64,000 nucleotides of DNA. Origin: Paraburkholderia caballeronis (GTDB lineage Bacteria; Pseudomonadota; Gammaproteobacteria; Burkholderiales; Burkholderiaceae). The DNA lies in assembly GCF_900104845.1 (NCBI RefSeq), contig NZ_FNSR01000003.1, positions 558,001-622,000 on the forward strand, read 5' to 3'. This document shows positions 8,867 through 17,548 of the stretch, piece after piece. Every line of letters starts with the position of its first letter. The first letter of the stretch is position 1. Position numbers and translations under genes: made by a program. Under the pieces are notes generated by a model that searched no databases, was not told where the DNA came from, and saw only the letters and a program-made list of their open reading frames with translations.

Positions 8867-9646
8867 TCAGTCCGCGGGAAAGAAGTTCAGATACGAGCCG
8901 TCGAACGCGGCCGTATCGCCGGCCGGCACGCACGGCGCGCCGATCGACGTGAGCGTGTCGAGCGTCGCGCGCCGGTTCGATACGAACGACCAGGGCGCGG
9001 CGACGGTGTGCGGTTGCGGCGTCGAGGCCGCATCGCGAACCGCGTTCAGCGCGGCGAGCAGGCGGTCGCGGTCCGGCGAATGGATCGCGAAGCCTTCGTT
9101 CGCGAGCGACGCGGTGTGGCAGCCGAGCAGCGCGCATAAATGCTGTTTCGCAGCGACGTCGCGCACGGCGTTGCTGCGCGCGACGTCGATCAGCGCGGCC
9201 GTTTCCGCATCGACCAGCCGTCCGCCGTCGATGAACACCGGTTGATCGGCCGTCCACGCGTCGGGCGGACAACTCTTGCTGGCCGGATCGAGTTCGACGA
9301 ACGGATTCACTTCGGCCGGATAGATCCGGCACACGTTCGGCCGCGTTTCGTATGCGCCGCAACGCTGGTCGGCCTGCAGGTTCGGACACGGGCCATTGAA
9401 CGATGCGACCAGCGTGACCACCACCCGCACCGGCAGCGCGCCGCTCGTCGCGACGAACGAACGCTCGCGCCGGTAGTGCGCCTGCCGGTCGTCGGCGGGC
9501 GGCTCTTCGGGCCATGGAATCGCTTCGCAGAACAGTTCGACCCGGCCGCTGTGCGTGAGCCAGCGGATCGCCTCGTCGATGCTCAACGGCAGGCGCAGGT
9601 CGCGGCAGCAGTTGCCGCAGAGGGTGCAGGAGAAGTGGGTGGCCAT
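8867..9646 (-). CDS. YkgJ family cysteine cluster protein
   Basis: A 259-residue protein with the hallmark N-terminal motif FSCTLCGNCCRDLRLPL (four Cys), followed by CPNLQADQRCGAYETRPNVC around residues 86-106. These Cys are thought to bind zinc or an iron-sulfur cluster (Pfam CxxCxxCC family). The fold is related to oxygenase-associated Cys-cluster proteins, but the biochemical role of the family is not established. A further Cys pair lies at residues 168-175 (HLCALLGCH). The gene stands alone, convergent with the AllA-like gene. Start ATG at 9646. Confidence 0.83.
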   Translation of the reverse strand: MATHFSCTLCGNCCRDLRLPLSIDEAIRWLTHSGRVELFCEAIPWPEEPPADDRQAHYRRERSFVATSGALPVRVVVTLVASFNGPCPNLQADQRCGAYETRPNVCRIYPAEVNPFVELDPASKSCPPDAWTADQPVFIDGGRLVDAETAALIDVARSNAVRDVAAKQHLCALLGCHTASLANEGFAIHSPDRDRLLAALNAVRDAASTPQPHTVAAPWSFVSNRRATLDTLTSIGAPCVPAGDTAAFDGSYLNFFPAD

Positions 9647-9814
9647 GGCGGTGTCGGGCGCGGTTCCTCTTGACGGGGCTTCACGCGGGGAATCTTCGTC
9701 GTCGTGTGGGCATGGCGGGCGGCTGCGCGGCGATGCCGCGCGCGGGACCCGCTTCGAAGGCGACAGTTATACCCGGTTCCGCCGGACCCTGCACGTCCGT
9801 CGTTCCCGCGCCTT

Positions 9815-10468
9815 TCAGGAAGCCTGCTTTGGCGCTTTCTCGGCTTCGACCAGCGCGGTTTCGAGCTTCACGAATTCCTGCTCGTCGACGGCGCCGTCCT
9901 GGTTCTGGTCCATCACGGTCAGCAGCGCGCTGCCGGCCGCGCTCGACGGATCGCGCGTGTTCGCGAGCGCGTCCAGCAACTCGCTGTGGGACACCGAATC
10001 GCTCGCGTCGCTGTCCAGTTGCTGGAACAGCGCATCCGCCTGGTCCGTCGTGCCGCCGAAGTTCGCGATGACCTTCTCGAAGTCCTGTTCGGAGATCTGG
10101 CCGATTGGCGTGCCGTCCGGCGCGGTCGGGTAGTGCGGAATCGCGGACGCGAGCGCCTGGCCGAACTTCTGCCAGTCCTCGGGCGTTTTCAGCGACGACA
10201 CGGGCGGCAGGCCGAGATCCGCAATGCTTCCCTGCTCGACCGTGATGCCGTGCGACGCGAGCGTCGCGAGCGCCTGCGCGTTCGCGCTGAGCGTGACCGT
10301 CGCCGACGGTTCGGGCGCGGCGGCGGGCGTCGCGGGCGCCGCCGCGCCCGGGGCGCTGTTCGAGACGGCGGCGCTGTCGTTTGCGTTCGGGGTGTTGCGC
10401 GCCGCCTGGTTCTGCGCGTTGGCGTCGCTGGTGTTATAGCCGCCGGCGTTGATGCTGGAGATCGACAT
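9815..10468 (-). CDS. EF-hand domain protein
   Basis: A 217-residue protein with a low-complexity Ala/Pro/Asn-rich N-terminus (residues 1-60) and two canonical calcium-binding EF-hand loops. Loop 1 runs from Asp152 to Glu163 (D-x-D-x-S-x-S-x-S...E) and loop 2 from Asp187 to Glu198 (D-x-N-x-D-G...D...E). No signal peptide is obvious. Similar proteins in Burkholderia begin with a SISSI motif like this one and have no assigned function. The start ATG has GGGAG upstream. It may be a calcium sensor or buffer; nothing in the context narrows this. Confidence 0.8.
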   Translation of the reverse strand: MSISSINAGGYNTSDANAQNQAARNTPNANDSAAVSNSAPGAAAPATPAAAPEPSATVTLSANAQALATLASHGITVEQGSIADLGLPPVSSLKTPEDWQKFGQALASAIPHYPTAPDGTPIGQISEQDFEKVIANFGGTTDQADALFQQLDSDASDSVSHSELLDALANTRDPSSAAGSALLTVMDQNQDGAVDEQEFVKLETALVEAEKAPKQAS

Positions 10469-10754
10469 TCGTGCTCCCGTGATGGACGGACGCGCGATGC
10501 GGCGCGAAGCGGGGACGAAAACACGTTCGATGGCCGCTGGCGCGAATCGGCTTCCGGCGCAAGCGCGGAATCGCGCTGCGTCAGCCCGGGTTTACGGCGA
10601 TCGACGAACGGACTTTAGCGGCCGGCGCGTTCGATGCCCGCCGGAACGGCGCATGACGGACCGTTCGTAGAAACAGGCATCGAATCGCGAGAATCAGGCA
10701 TGGTCAACCGGTGCGGTCTTCTGCTAACGCCACGGCGCTGCGCTGCGGCGAGCC

Positions 10755-11831
10755 TCACGCGATTGCTTCGGCTTCGCGCGCGGCGGTCTCGTCCGCGCGG
10801 CCGCGATGCCATCCGTTCAGCTTGTCGAGCGCGAGTTCGCCGAGCGTATCGACGAACGACGGCGACGCGTTCAGGCAGTCGATCCGGTGAAACGCATGGC
10901 CGCCGTATTGCTGGAACACGTCGCGCCCTTCGATGCCGATCTCCTCGATCGTCTCGATGCAGTCGGCGGTGAAGCCGGGGCAGAACACGTCCACGCGCCC
11001 GACGCCGGCTGCGCCCAGTTGCGCGAGCGCGCCGTCGGTCGCCGGGCCGACCCATTCGTCGCGGCCGAAACGCGACTGGAACGTCACACGGTAGTGGTCT
11101 TTGGCGAGGCTCAGCGCGTCGCCGATCAGCGCGGCCGTTTCGAGGCATTGCCGGTAATACGGATCGCCCTGTTCGACGGTCTTCGCCGGCACGCCGTGGA
11201 AACTCAGCAGCAGCCGGTCGCCCGCGTCGAAGTCCGGATAACCGTTCTGCTCCCAGTGATGGCGGATCTGCCCGACCGCGGCCTCGATGTAGCGCGCGTC
11301 CGCGTGATAGTGCTTGATGAACGCGATCTCCGGCTGGTTGCGGACCGACGCGAGCGCGGCGGCCACCTTGTCGAACGCGGTCGCGGTCGTCGACGCCGCG
11401 TATTGCGGATACATCGGCAGGATCACGATGCGCTCGATGCCGCGCGCGACGAGGTCGTCGATCGCCATGCCGATCGACGGCGTGCCGTAGCGCATCGCGA
11501 ACGCGACCTCGACGCGCATGCCGCGCCGCGCGAACCACGCGCGCAGCGCATCGGTCTGTTCTTCGGTGTACACGCGCAGCGGCGAGCCGTTCGGCAGCCA
11601 GATCGACTCGTAGCGGCGCGCGGACGCGTGGCTGCGCCACGGCAGCACGAAGCCGCGCAGGATCGGCTGCCACAGCCATTGCGGCATCTCGACCACGCGC
11701 GGGTCGGACAGGAATTCGGCGAGATAGCGGCGCACGTCGCGCGGCGTCGGCGCGTCCGGCGTGCCGAGATTGATCAGCAGCACGGCGGTATCGCAGGGGC
11801 GTTCAACAGCGGGCACGGAGTCGGGGCGCAT
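10755..11831 (-). CDS. hemH: ferrochelatase
   Basis: Inserts Fe(II) into protoporphyrin IX (or iron into coproporphyrin) in the last part of haem synthesis. It has 358 residues, normal for proteobacterial HemH. Visible blocks are [20 protein letters not shown] at the N-terminus, the catalytic His in [19 protein letters not shown] near residue 208, and the conserved Glu in [16 protein letters not shown] near residue 285. The gene stands alone on the minus strand with a 227-base gap upstream. No haem genes adjoin it. Whether the genome holds another hemH cannot be told from here. Confidence 0.95.
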   Translation of the reverse strand: MRPDSVPAVERPCDTAVLLINLGTPDAPTPRDVRRYLAEFLSDPRVVEMPQWLWQPILRGFVLPWRSHASARRYESIWLPNGSPLRVYTEEQTDALRAWFARRGMRVEVAFAMRYGTPSIGMAIDDLVARGIERIVILPMYPQYAASTTATAFDKVAAALASVRNQPEIAFIKHYHADARYIEAAVGQIRHHWEQNGYPDFDAGDRLLLSFHGVPAKTVEQGDPYYRQCLETAALIGDALSLAKDHYRVTFQSRFGRDEWVGPATDGALAQLGAAGVGRVDVFCPGFTADCIETIEEIGIEGRDVFQQYGGHAFHRIDCLNASPSFVDTLGELALDKLNGWHRGRADETAAREAEAIA

Positions 11832-12058
11832 GGCGGTTCGCGTCGGACCCCGGCGCCGATCCGATGCCGCCGATGCAGCGGCAATCTCAGCGGCAATCGC
11901 GATGGGGCGAGGATCCGGTTCGTTGTGACGATGCGCCTATCGTGAGCGCATGACACGGCCGTGTCCAAGACTCATTTCAAACCGCTGCGATAAACAAGGG
12001 CTATGGAATGGCGATGCGCCTCGCGAGCGGGGGACAGCGAAGCGGCGCGGCCAGCGCA

Positions 12059-12778
12059 TCATCTTGCGGGCGGACGTTCGAGCAGCCAGTTCGAGAACCG
12101 CGCGTAGCGATGATTGAGCGGCGCGCACAGGTTGCGCAGGACACGATAACCGTGCCGCAGCGGCTGGCTCAACTGCATCAGACCGACGCCGAGGATCATC
12201 GCGCCGATGACCGCGCTGGCGGTCCGGTCGACGGCCGGCCAGCCGGCGAGCGTGCCGGCGGTGCCGATCGCGGCGACGCCGGCCGAGATCGAATCCACGC
12301 ACGCGTGCCATGCGCCGGCCTTCAACGCGTTCGTGCTGTCCGCGTTGCCGCCGGCGCTCGCGGCGCGCATCGCCGCCGCGTTCATCCCGTAGTAGAGCCC
12401 GGCCTTCACCGCGATCGCGGCGAACGCCATCGCGAACGTGACGATGCGGATCGGGCCTTGAACGATGTCGTCCGCGGCGGACGCCGACGAGAACCCCTTC
12501 ATCAGAAACTCGATGCCGGTCACGACGATCAGCACGCTGACGAGCGCGGACGCGGCCGGGACCAGCTTGCCGATGTGCGGACCCGTGCGGCGATGCGCGA
12601 GCCACACGGACAGCGCGATCACCGAATCGACGACGACGTCCACGAGGCTGTGGATGCCGTCCGCGACCATCGCTTGCGCACCGGCGGTTCGCCCGACACC
12701 CAACTGGAGCGCCATCAGCGACAGGTTGACGAGCACCGCGACACAGGCGGCTCGCGTGGGAGTTCGTGTTATTTGCAC
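12059..12778 (-). CDS. cation diffusion facilitator family transporter, short form
   Basis: A membrane antiporter for divalent metal ions (Zn, Co, Fe, Mn) of the CDF family, about 239 residues. The first metal site is seen in MVADGIHSLVDVVVDSV (H...D..VD) and the second in KAGAWHACVDSISAG (HxxxD). Six hydrophobic segments fit the CDF core. The cytoplasmic C-terminal metal-sensing domain (about 80-90 residues) is missing: the protein ends soon after the last helix at LLERPPAR. The start is uncertain; I take GTG at 12778 because family homology begins there, although its ribosome site is weak and the frame is open upstream. Confidence 0.8.
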   Translation of the reverse strand: MQITRTPTRAACVAVLVNLSLMALQLGVGRTAGAQAMVADGIHSLVDVVVDSVIALSVWLAHRRTGPHIGKLVPAASALVSVLIVVTGIEFLMKGFSSASAADDIVQGPIRIVTFAMAFAAIAVKAGLYYGMNAAAMRAASAGGNADSTNALKAGAWHACVDSISAGVAAIGTAGTLAGWPAVDRTASAVIGAMILGVGLMQLSQPLRHGYRVLRNLCAPLNHRYARFSNWLLERPPAR

Positions 12779-13001
12779 TCGCGCGAATGATGCCGTAGGG
12801 ATTTGAGGTGCTACGGTAGCGAGCGCGCATTGCAGGCTGGTGACAATGCGGGTGGCAGTCGTTGGGCAGTCATCGGGCCGGCGTCGCGAAGGCGGGTTCG
12901 CGAGCGTGGGGCGCGGGGCGTCCCGCCGGCGTGCCGCGCGTCGCCGCGCCGGCCCGACACGCACATCATCGAGCCGGCGCGGCGTGTACGTTCGCGTCCG
13001 G

Positions 13002-13805
13002 TCAGGCGGCAACCCCATAACGCGCCGCCGGCTTCGTATGCGACAGGTTCGGCCCGAGTGCCGCGCGCGCCGCTTCGAACGCGTTCCAGTCGGCCGCATC
13101 CGGCAGCGACGGCAGCGTCGCGAATTCGCCCTGGTCGAGGCCGGCCAGCGCCGCGTCGACGAGGTCGTCGACGGTCATCACGATCTGCTGCGGCAGGTTC
13201 TCGACCGGATGGCCGAGCACGTCCCAGAACTCCGTCCGTATCGCGCCCGGCAGCACGGCCTGCACGCGCACGCCCTTCGACGCCAGCTCGTGACGCAGCG
13301 ACTGGCTGAACGCGAGCACGAACGCCTTCGTGCCGCCGTACACCCCGTTCAGGATCTCCGGCGCGACCGCGACGATCGACGCGATGTTCACGATGGTGCC
13401 GCCGCCGCGCGCGACGAAGCGCGGCGCGGCCGCGTAGGTGAGCCGCGTGAGCGCGGTGACGTTGAGCGTGACCATTGCTTCCATCGCGTCGACATCCGCG
13501 TCCAGCAGCGGCGCGGCCGAGCCGAAACCCGCGTTGTTCACGAGCATCGTCAGGCCCGCGTCGACGCGGATCAACTGCTCGACGCGGCGCAGGTCGTCGG
13601 GCGCGGCGAGGTCGGCGACGACGGTCCGCACCGGGCGGCCCGTCTGCGCGGTCAGCCGCGCGGCGAGGCGGTCGAGCTTGTCCTGGCTGCGGGCGACCAG
13701 CACGAGGTCGTAACCGCGGCGGGCGAGGCGGTCGGCATAAACAGCCCCGATTCCGGTCGAGGCGCCCGTGATCAATGCGGTTCCGAGGGGGGCGGCGGCA
13801 TTCAT
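13002..13805 (-). CDS. short-chain dehydrogenase/reductase
   Basis: A classical SDR of 267 residues that oxidises or reduces alcohols or carbonyls with NAD(P). The cofactor motif TALITGASTGIGAVYADRLA is at residues 9-28, NNAG at about 90, and the active site Ser/Tyr/Lys is IASIVAV... and VYGGTKAF near 155. An Arg-rich segment after the glycine motif (VARSQDKL) suggests NADP. Start ATG at 13805 is preceded by AGGAGA. It is divergent from the GlxA-type regulator with 111 bases between, and is probably its target. Substrate unknown. Confidence 0.9.
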   Translation of the reverse strand: MNAAAPLGTALITGASTGIGAVYADRLARRGYDLVLVARSQDKLDRLAARLTAQTGRPVRTVVADLAAPDDLRRVEQLIRVDAGLTMLVNNAGFGSAAPLLDADVDAMEAMVTLNVTALTRLTYAAAPRFVARGGGTIVNIASIVAVAPEILNGVYGGTKAFVLAFSQSLRHELASKGVRVQAVLPGAIRTEFWDVLGHPVENLPQQIVMTVDDLVDAALAGLDQGEFATLPSLPDAADWNAFEAARAALGPNLSHTKPAARYGVAA

Positions 13806-13916
13806 TGCATTCTCCTGAGAAGGCCCGTGGCGGGCCGGTGAGCATGGAAGCCAGCTTAAGCGTAGAATCGGCCGTCTCAAATGTCGTAAATCCGTCGTTT
13901 CAGGACGCAGGGGCAA

Positions 13917-14858
13917 ATGATGCTACGTGTCGGGATCGTGCTGTATCCGGGGTTTCAGGTGATCAATCTGGCGGTCGTGTCGGTGTTCGAGTTCGCGAAC
14001 ACGACGACGCCGGAGCCGCTCTACGAATGCGTGCTGCTGTCGGAGCACGGCGGCCCGGTCGAGGCGTCGGCCGGCGTCGAGGTGAAGACGCAGGCGTTCG
14101 GCGGCGACGCGTTCGACACGGTGCTCGTCGTCGGCGACAACGACGCGGTCGATGCGTCGCCGGGCGTGATCGCGTTCCTGCGGGCGTCGGCGCAGCGGTC
14201 GAGGCGCATCGGCGCGACCTGCACCGGCGCGTTCCATCTCGCGCAGGCGGGTCTGCTGGCCGGCCGGCGGGTCGCGACGCACTGGTTCCATGCGGCGGGC
14301 TTCCGGCGCATGTTCCCGGAGGCGAAGCTCGAAGAGGACAGCATCTTCGTGCACGACGCGGGCGTGTGGACGTCGGCCGGCGCGAGCGCGTGCATCGATC
14401 TCGCGCTGGCGTTCGTCGAGGACGACGCGGGCATCGACATCGCGCGCCTCGTCGCGAAGAAGCTGGTGGTCTATCACCGCCGCACCGGCGGGCAGTCGCA
14501 GCATTCGGCGCTGCTCGAAATCCTGCCGCGCTCGGACCGCATCCAGAAGGCGCTGACGTATGCGAAGCGCCATCTGCACACCGATCTGTCCGTCGAGGAT
14601 CTGGCGAACGCGGTGCATCTGAGTCCGCGCCAGTTCAGCCGCGCGTTTCGCGAGGAGACCGGACAGACGCCGGCGAAGGCGATCGAGCATCTGCGCACGG
14701 AGACCGCGCGGCTGATGCTCGAATCGGGCCGCCATCCGATCGAGACGATCGCGCGCGATACCGGCTTCGGCGATCCGGACCGGATGCGGCGCGCGTTTCT
14801 GCGCGCGTATGGGCAGCCGCCGCAGGTGATACGGCGGTCTGCGCGGGCGGGGGCGTAG
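13917..14858 (+). CDS. GlxA family AraC-type transcriptional regulator
   Basis: A 313-residue regulator with an N-terminal DJ-1/PfpI-like domain (residues 1-190) and a C-terminal AraC DNA-binding domain (about 210-313). The first starts MMLRVGIVLYPGFQVINLAV and holds GATCTGAFHLAQAGLL, with the nucleophile-elbow Cys of this class. The second has two helix-turn-helix units: SVEDLANAVHLSPRQFSRAF and PIETIARDTGFGDPDRMRRA. It is divergent from the SDR at 13002-13805, which it probably regulates. GlxA relatives often respond to small nitrogen compounds; the effector here is unknown. Confidence 0.92.
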   Translation: MMLRVGIVLYPGFQVINLAVVSVFEFANTTTPEPLYECVLLSEHGGPVEASAGVEVKTQAFGGDAFDTVLVVGDNDAVDASPGVIAFLRASAQRSRRIGATCTGAFHLAQAGLLAGRRVATHWFHAAGFRRMFPEAKLEEDSIFVHDAGVWTSAGASACIDLALAFVEDDAGIDIARLVAKKLVVYHRRTGGQSQHSALLEILPRSDRIQKALTYAKRHLHTDLSVEDLANAVHLSPRQFSRAFREETGQTPAKAIEHLRTETARLMLESGRHPIETIARDTGFGDPDRMRRAFLRAYGQPPQVIRRSARAGA

Positions 14859-14973
14859 CCGGGAGCGATGGGCCGCAAGGAACGAGGCGGACAGGCGGAG
14901 GCGCGGCTCGATGACGTTGGTCGATTAGAATGTCGCTCGCGAGCGGGGGTTCTCGCGAGACAAATCCAGACCA

Positions 14974-16080
14974 ATGAAAAATATGACACGCTCCGACCGG
15001 ATGGGGCATCAGGCCAATTTCGATGCGCTCCGATTGCTGTTCGCCGCGCTCGTGATTTTTGCGCATAGTTTCAATCTGCTGGGGTTTGCTGATCCTCTGG
15101 AGTCGGCAGTTCATCGGATCGGATTCGGCGCACTGGCCGTCGCCGGGTTCTTTCTGATCAGCGGTTATCTCATCACGCAAAGCTGGATCGCCGATCCTTC
15201 CATCGGACGCTTTCTGGCCCGCAGGGCATTGCGTATCTACCCGGCGTTCGTCGTGGCGTCGCTCGTTTCGGTGTTCATCGTCGGGCCGCTCGGTTCGGAC
15301 CCGGCGCGCTACTTCCACACACTCGACGGCAGACGGTTTCTGGTAGAACTGCTGACGCTGCGCGATCCGCGTACTCCTCCGGTTTTCGCGGGAACCGCGG
15401 CGCCGTTCGTCAATGGCTCGATGTGGACGATTTCGTTCGAGTTTCGCTGCTATCTGCTGGCGATGGTTTGCGGGTTGATCGGACTATTCAGATGGAAACC
15501 CGCGCTTGCCGTGCTCGTGTCCACTCTGGTTGCATTCGTCGGATGGCCGCATGCGATGATCGATCCGGCGGTGACCCAGCATGCCCTGTTCGGAATCAAG
15601 GCCATCCGGATTTCCGGCAACATGATGTGGTTTGCGTCGCTGTTCCTCGTTGGAGCCGGCTATTGCGTGTTGAGAGCGCATGTTCGCTATCGCATGGCCG
15701 GCTGGCTGCTCGCGGCAGTGCTGCTGTATCTGTCGTTCCTGTTCTCCGATTTTCTGCGAGTCGGCATTCTGCTCGCCGGGTCCTATTTCATATTTGCGAT
15801 CGCATCGGCGCGATCGATTGCGCCTGTCGGCTGGCTGGGCAAGGTCGATCTGTCGTATGGGATGTATCTCTACGGTTTTCCCGTGCAGAAGCTGCTGAGC
15901 TGGTATTTACCCGGTATCGGACCATGGGTTCTGTGCAGCGTAACCTTGCCGGTATGCGCGTTGCTCGCGTGGCTGAGCTGGCGGCTCATCGAACAGCCTG
16001 CGCTGAAATTGAAGCCCCGCAAGAGGCGTTCGGCTTCGTTTCCCGAACTGGAACCGCATTCGACGATATCCGCACAGTGA
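14974..16080 (+). CDS. acyltransferase 3 family membrane protein
   Basis: A 368-residue membrane acyltransferase with about ten hydrophobic helices. The helix 1 block NFDALRLLFAALVIFAHSFN carries the conserved Arg and His; FFLISGYLITQSW and RFLARRALRIYPAFVVASL follow. The late block KVDLSYGMYLYGFPVQ is the family's SYG motif. It modifies a glycan or other surface acceptor by O-acylation. It is unlike the other acyltransferase at 3842-4939 in detail and has no partner genes. Its codon use is less GC-biased than the neighbours (more third-position A/T), a mild hint of separate origin. Confidence 0.88.
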   Translation: MKNMTRSDRMGHQANFDALRLLFAALVIFAHSFNLLGFADPLESAVHRIGFGALAVAGFFLISGYLITQSWIADPSIGRFLARRALRIYPAFVVASLVSVFIVGPLGSDPARYFHTLDGRRFLVELLTLRDPRTPPVFAGTAAPFVNGSMWTISFEFRCYLLAMVCGLIGLFRWKPALAVLVSTLVAFVGWPHAMIDPAVTQHALFGIKAIRISGNMMWFASLFLVGAGYCVLRAHVRYRMAGWLLAAVLLYLSFLFSDFLRVGILLAGSYFIFAIASARSIAPVGWLGKVDLSYGMYLYGFPVQKLLSWYLPGIGPWVLCSVTLPVCALLAWLSWRLIEQPALKLKPRKRRSASFPELEPHSTISAQ

Positions 16081-16383
16081 CGCTGCGCAGTTCGTTTTGT
16101 TTTGACCTTGCAAGGTATGCCTGTATCGTCCCGTAGCTCGTCAGTCGCCGGTTGACACGCGGTGTTCGGCTCTTGCTAGCCGACGCCAGGGTTCTTCCTG
16201 GCTGGCGCGGAATCTGTTCGAAGCTGGGCGCACGAATCTGAGCGATCGGCTGCGGCTTGCCGCGTCCATCTTTTCCCCCTGTCTTTCACCGACATAACAC
16301 GCCATTCGCGCGTCCATCCCCATCGCTTGCGCACGCACAAAATATAATTTATATTTTGTGCGTGCAAAGTACAGGGAGGAGCA
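16081..16383. other. intergenic region with promoter/operator of the CoA-transferase operon
   Basis: 303 bases without a gene. The first 240 show nothing I recognise. The last part is a long AT-centred palindrome at 16331-16365 (separate entry), followed by the ribosome site AGGGAGGA at 16372-16379. Confidence 0.6.
16331..16365. promoter_or_regulatory. perfect 35-bp odd-centred palindrome, probable operator
   Basis: Two 17-base arms, GCACGCACAAAATATAA and its exact reverse complement, flank a single central T. The core AATATAA-T-TTATATT at 16341-16355 recurs at 22251-22265. It ends 18 bases before the GTG of the CoA-transferase gene, so a protein bound here would block transcription or translation start. 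No T-run follows, so it is not a simple terminator. The likely binder is the GntR regulator at 20621, by inference. Confidence 0.75.
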
Positions 16384-17526
16384 GTGAACAGTCCATTTGA
16401 GGGTGTCCAGATACTGGACCTGACGTGGGATCTTGGCCGTTATGTGGGACGGCTGTTTGGGGATCTGGGTGCGCAGGTGACGCGCATCGAGCCGCCGGGC
16501 GGCCTGCCGGACCGTCGCGCGGCCACCGCCGCGGACGCGACGCAGCGCGAGCCGGCGATCTACGAATTCGAATTCCTGAACGCGGGCAAGGACAGCCTGA
16601 CGCTCGATCTCGCATCGGCCGAAGGGCGGGCTGCGTTCGCGTCGCTCGCGCACGACGCGAAGGTGATCCTGCTCGAACGCGGCGGCCCGCTGTACGACGA
16701 ACTCGCATGGGTGAAGCAGCAGGCGCCGTCGGCGGTGGTGACGTCGGTGTCGCCGTTCGGCCGCAGCGGCCCGTGGGCGGATGCGCCGGCGAACGACCTG
16801 ACGTTGCAGGCGGCGGGCGGCATCGCGTGGCTGTCGGGCCGCGTGAGCGATGCGCCGCTGCGGCTGCCGGGCGTGCAGGCGACGATGATTACCGGCGCCT
16901 ATGCGGCGACGGCGACGTCGCTCGCGCTGTACGACACGCTGGCGAGCGGACGCGGCCACGAAGTGGACGTGTCGGCGCAGGAGTGCATCGCGCATTCGCT
17001 GCAGAACTCGATCCAGATGTGGGACTTCGAGAAGAAGGTGTCGATGCGCGGCGGGGAAGGCACACGCGACGCGAGCGAGGACATGTTCGCGTGCCGCGAC
17101 GGCTTGATCTTCCTGGCGGCGCCGCGTTCGCTCGGGGTGTCGTGGAATGCGCTGGTCGCATGGATCGTGGAGACGGGCCACGCGGCGGGCGACGAGCTGA
17201 CGAAGGAACGCTGGTCGGACCGCGTATGGCGGCTGACGGGCGAGGCGAAGCGGATCTTCCGTGAGACGCTGGAGTCGTTCACGCGGCAGTACACGCAGGA
17301 GGAACTGACGCAGGAGGCGCTGAAGCGGAGGATCGTGATGGGTCCGGTGGCGAAGGTGTCGGACGTGCTGGAGGACCCGCAACTGAAGCATCGTGCGTAC
17401 TTCGAACGGCTGGAACTGAACGTGGCGGGCGTGCCGGTGCGGTTCCCGGGCGCGCCTTACCGGATGTCCGAGCCGGTGTGGAAGCTGAAGCCCGCCGCGA
17501 GCGCCGAAGAGCCGCAACCGGCCTGA
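16384..17526 (+). CDS. class III CoA-transferase family protein, copy 1, lacking the catalytic Asp
   Basis: A CaiB/BaiF family protein of 380 residues. It opens ILDLTWDLGRYVGRLFGDLG, the CoA-binding start of the family, and has AVVTSVSPFGRSGPWADAPA near 119. Where active members carry the Asp that forms the acyl anhydride, this protein reads RLPGVQATMITGAY, so Thr replaces Asp. That is the pattern of the non-catalytic partner in two-subunit enzymes such as BbsE of succinyl-CoA:benzylsuccinate CoA-transferase. The next gene, 22 bases on, keeps the Asp. The start is GTG with a strong AGGGAGGA site. Residues 9-366 are shared almost exactly with the protein at 33700; the C-terminal tail KLKPAASAEEPQPA differs. 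Confidence 0.88.
   Translation: MNSPFEGVQILDLTWDLGRYVGRLFGDLGAQVTRIEPPGGLPDRRAATAADATQREPAIYEFEFLNAGKDSLTLDLASAEGRAAFASLAHDAKVILLERGGPLYDELAWVKQQAPSAVVTSVSPFGRSGPWADAPANDLTLQAAGGIAWLSGRVSDAPLRLPGVQATMITGAYAATATSLALYDTLASGRGHEVDVSAQECIAHSLQNSIQMWDFEKKVSMRGGEGTRDASEDMFACRDGLIFLAAPRSLGVSWNALVAWIVETGHAAGDELTKERWSDRVWRLTGEAKRIFRETLESFTRQYTQEELTQEALKRRIVMGPVAKVSDVLEDPQLKHRAYFERLELNVAGVPVRFPGAPYRMSEPVWKLKPAASAEEPQPA
16409..17481 (+). repeat. long direct repeat, copy 1 (partner 33725-34797)
   Basis: A stretch of about 1,073 bases is repeated in the same orientation 17,316 bases further on. The two differ at about a dozen scattered positions. Every difference I could find is synonymous, for example GACGAGCTG/GACGAACTG and CGCGTATGG/CGCGTGTGG. 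Similarity stops abruptly inside the coding sequence at both ends. No insertion sequence flanks it. Confidence 0.9.
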
Positions 17527-17548
17527 CTCAACAAAAAGGGGAGACTCC

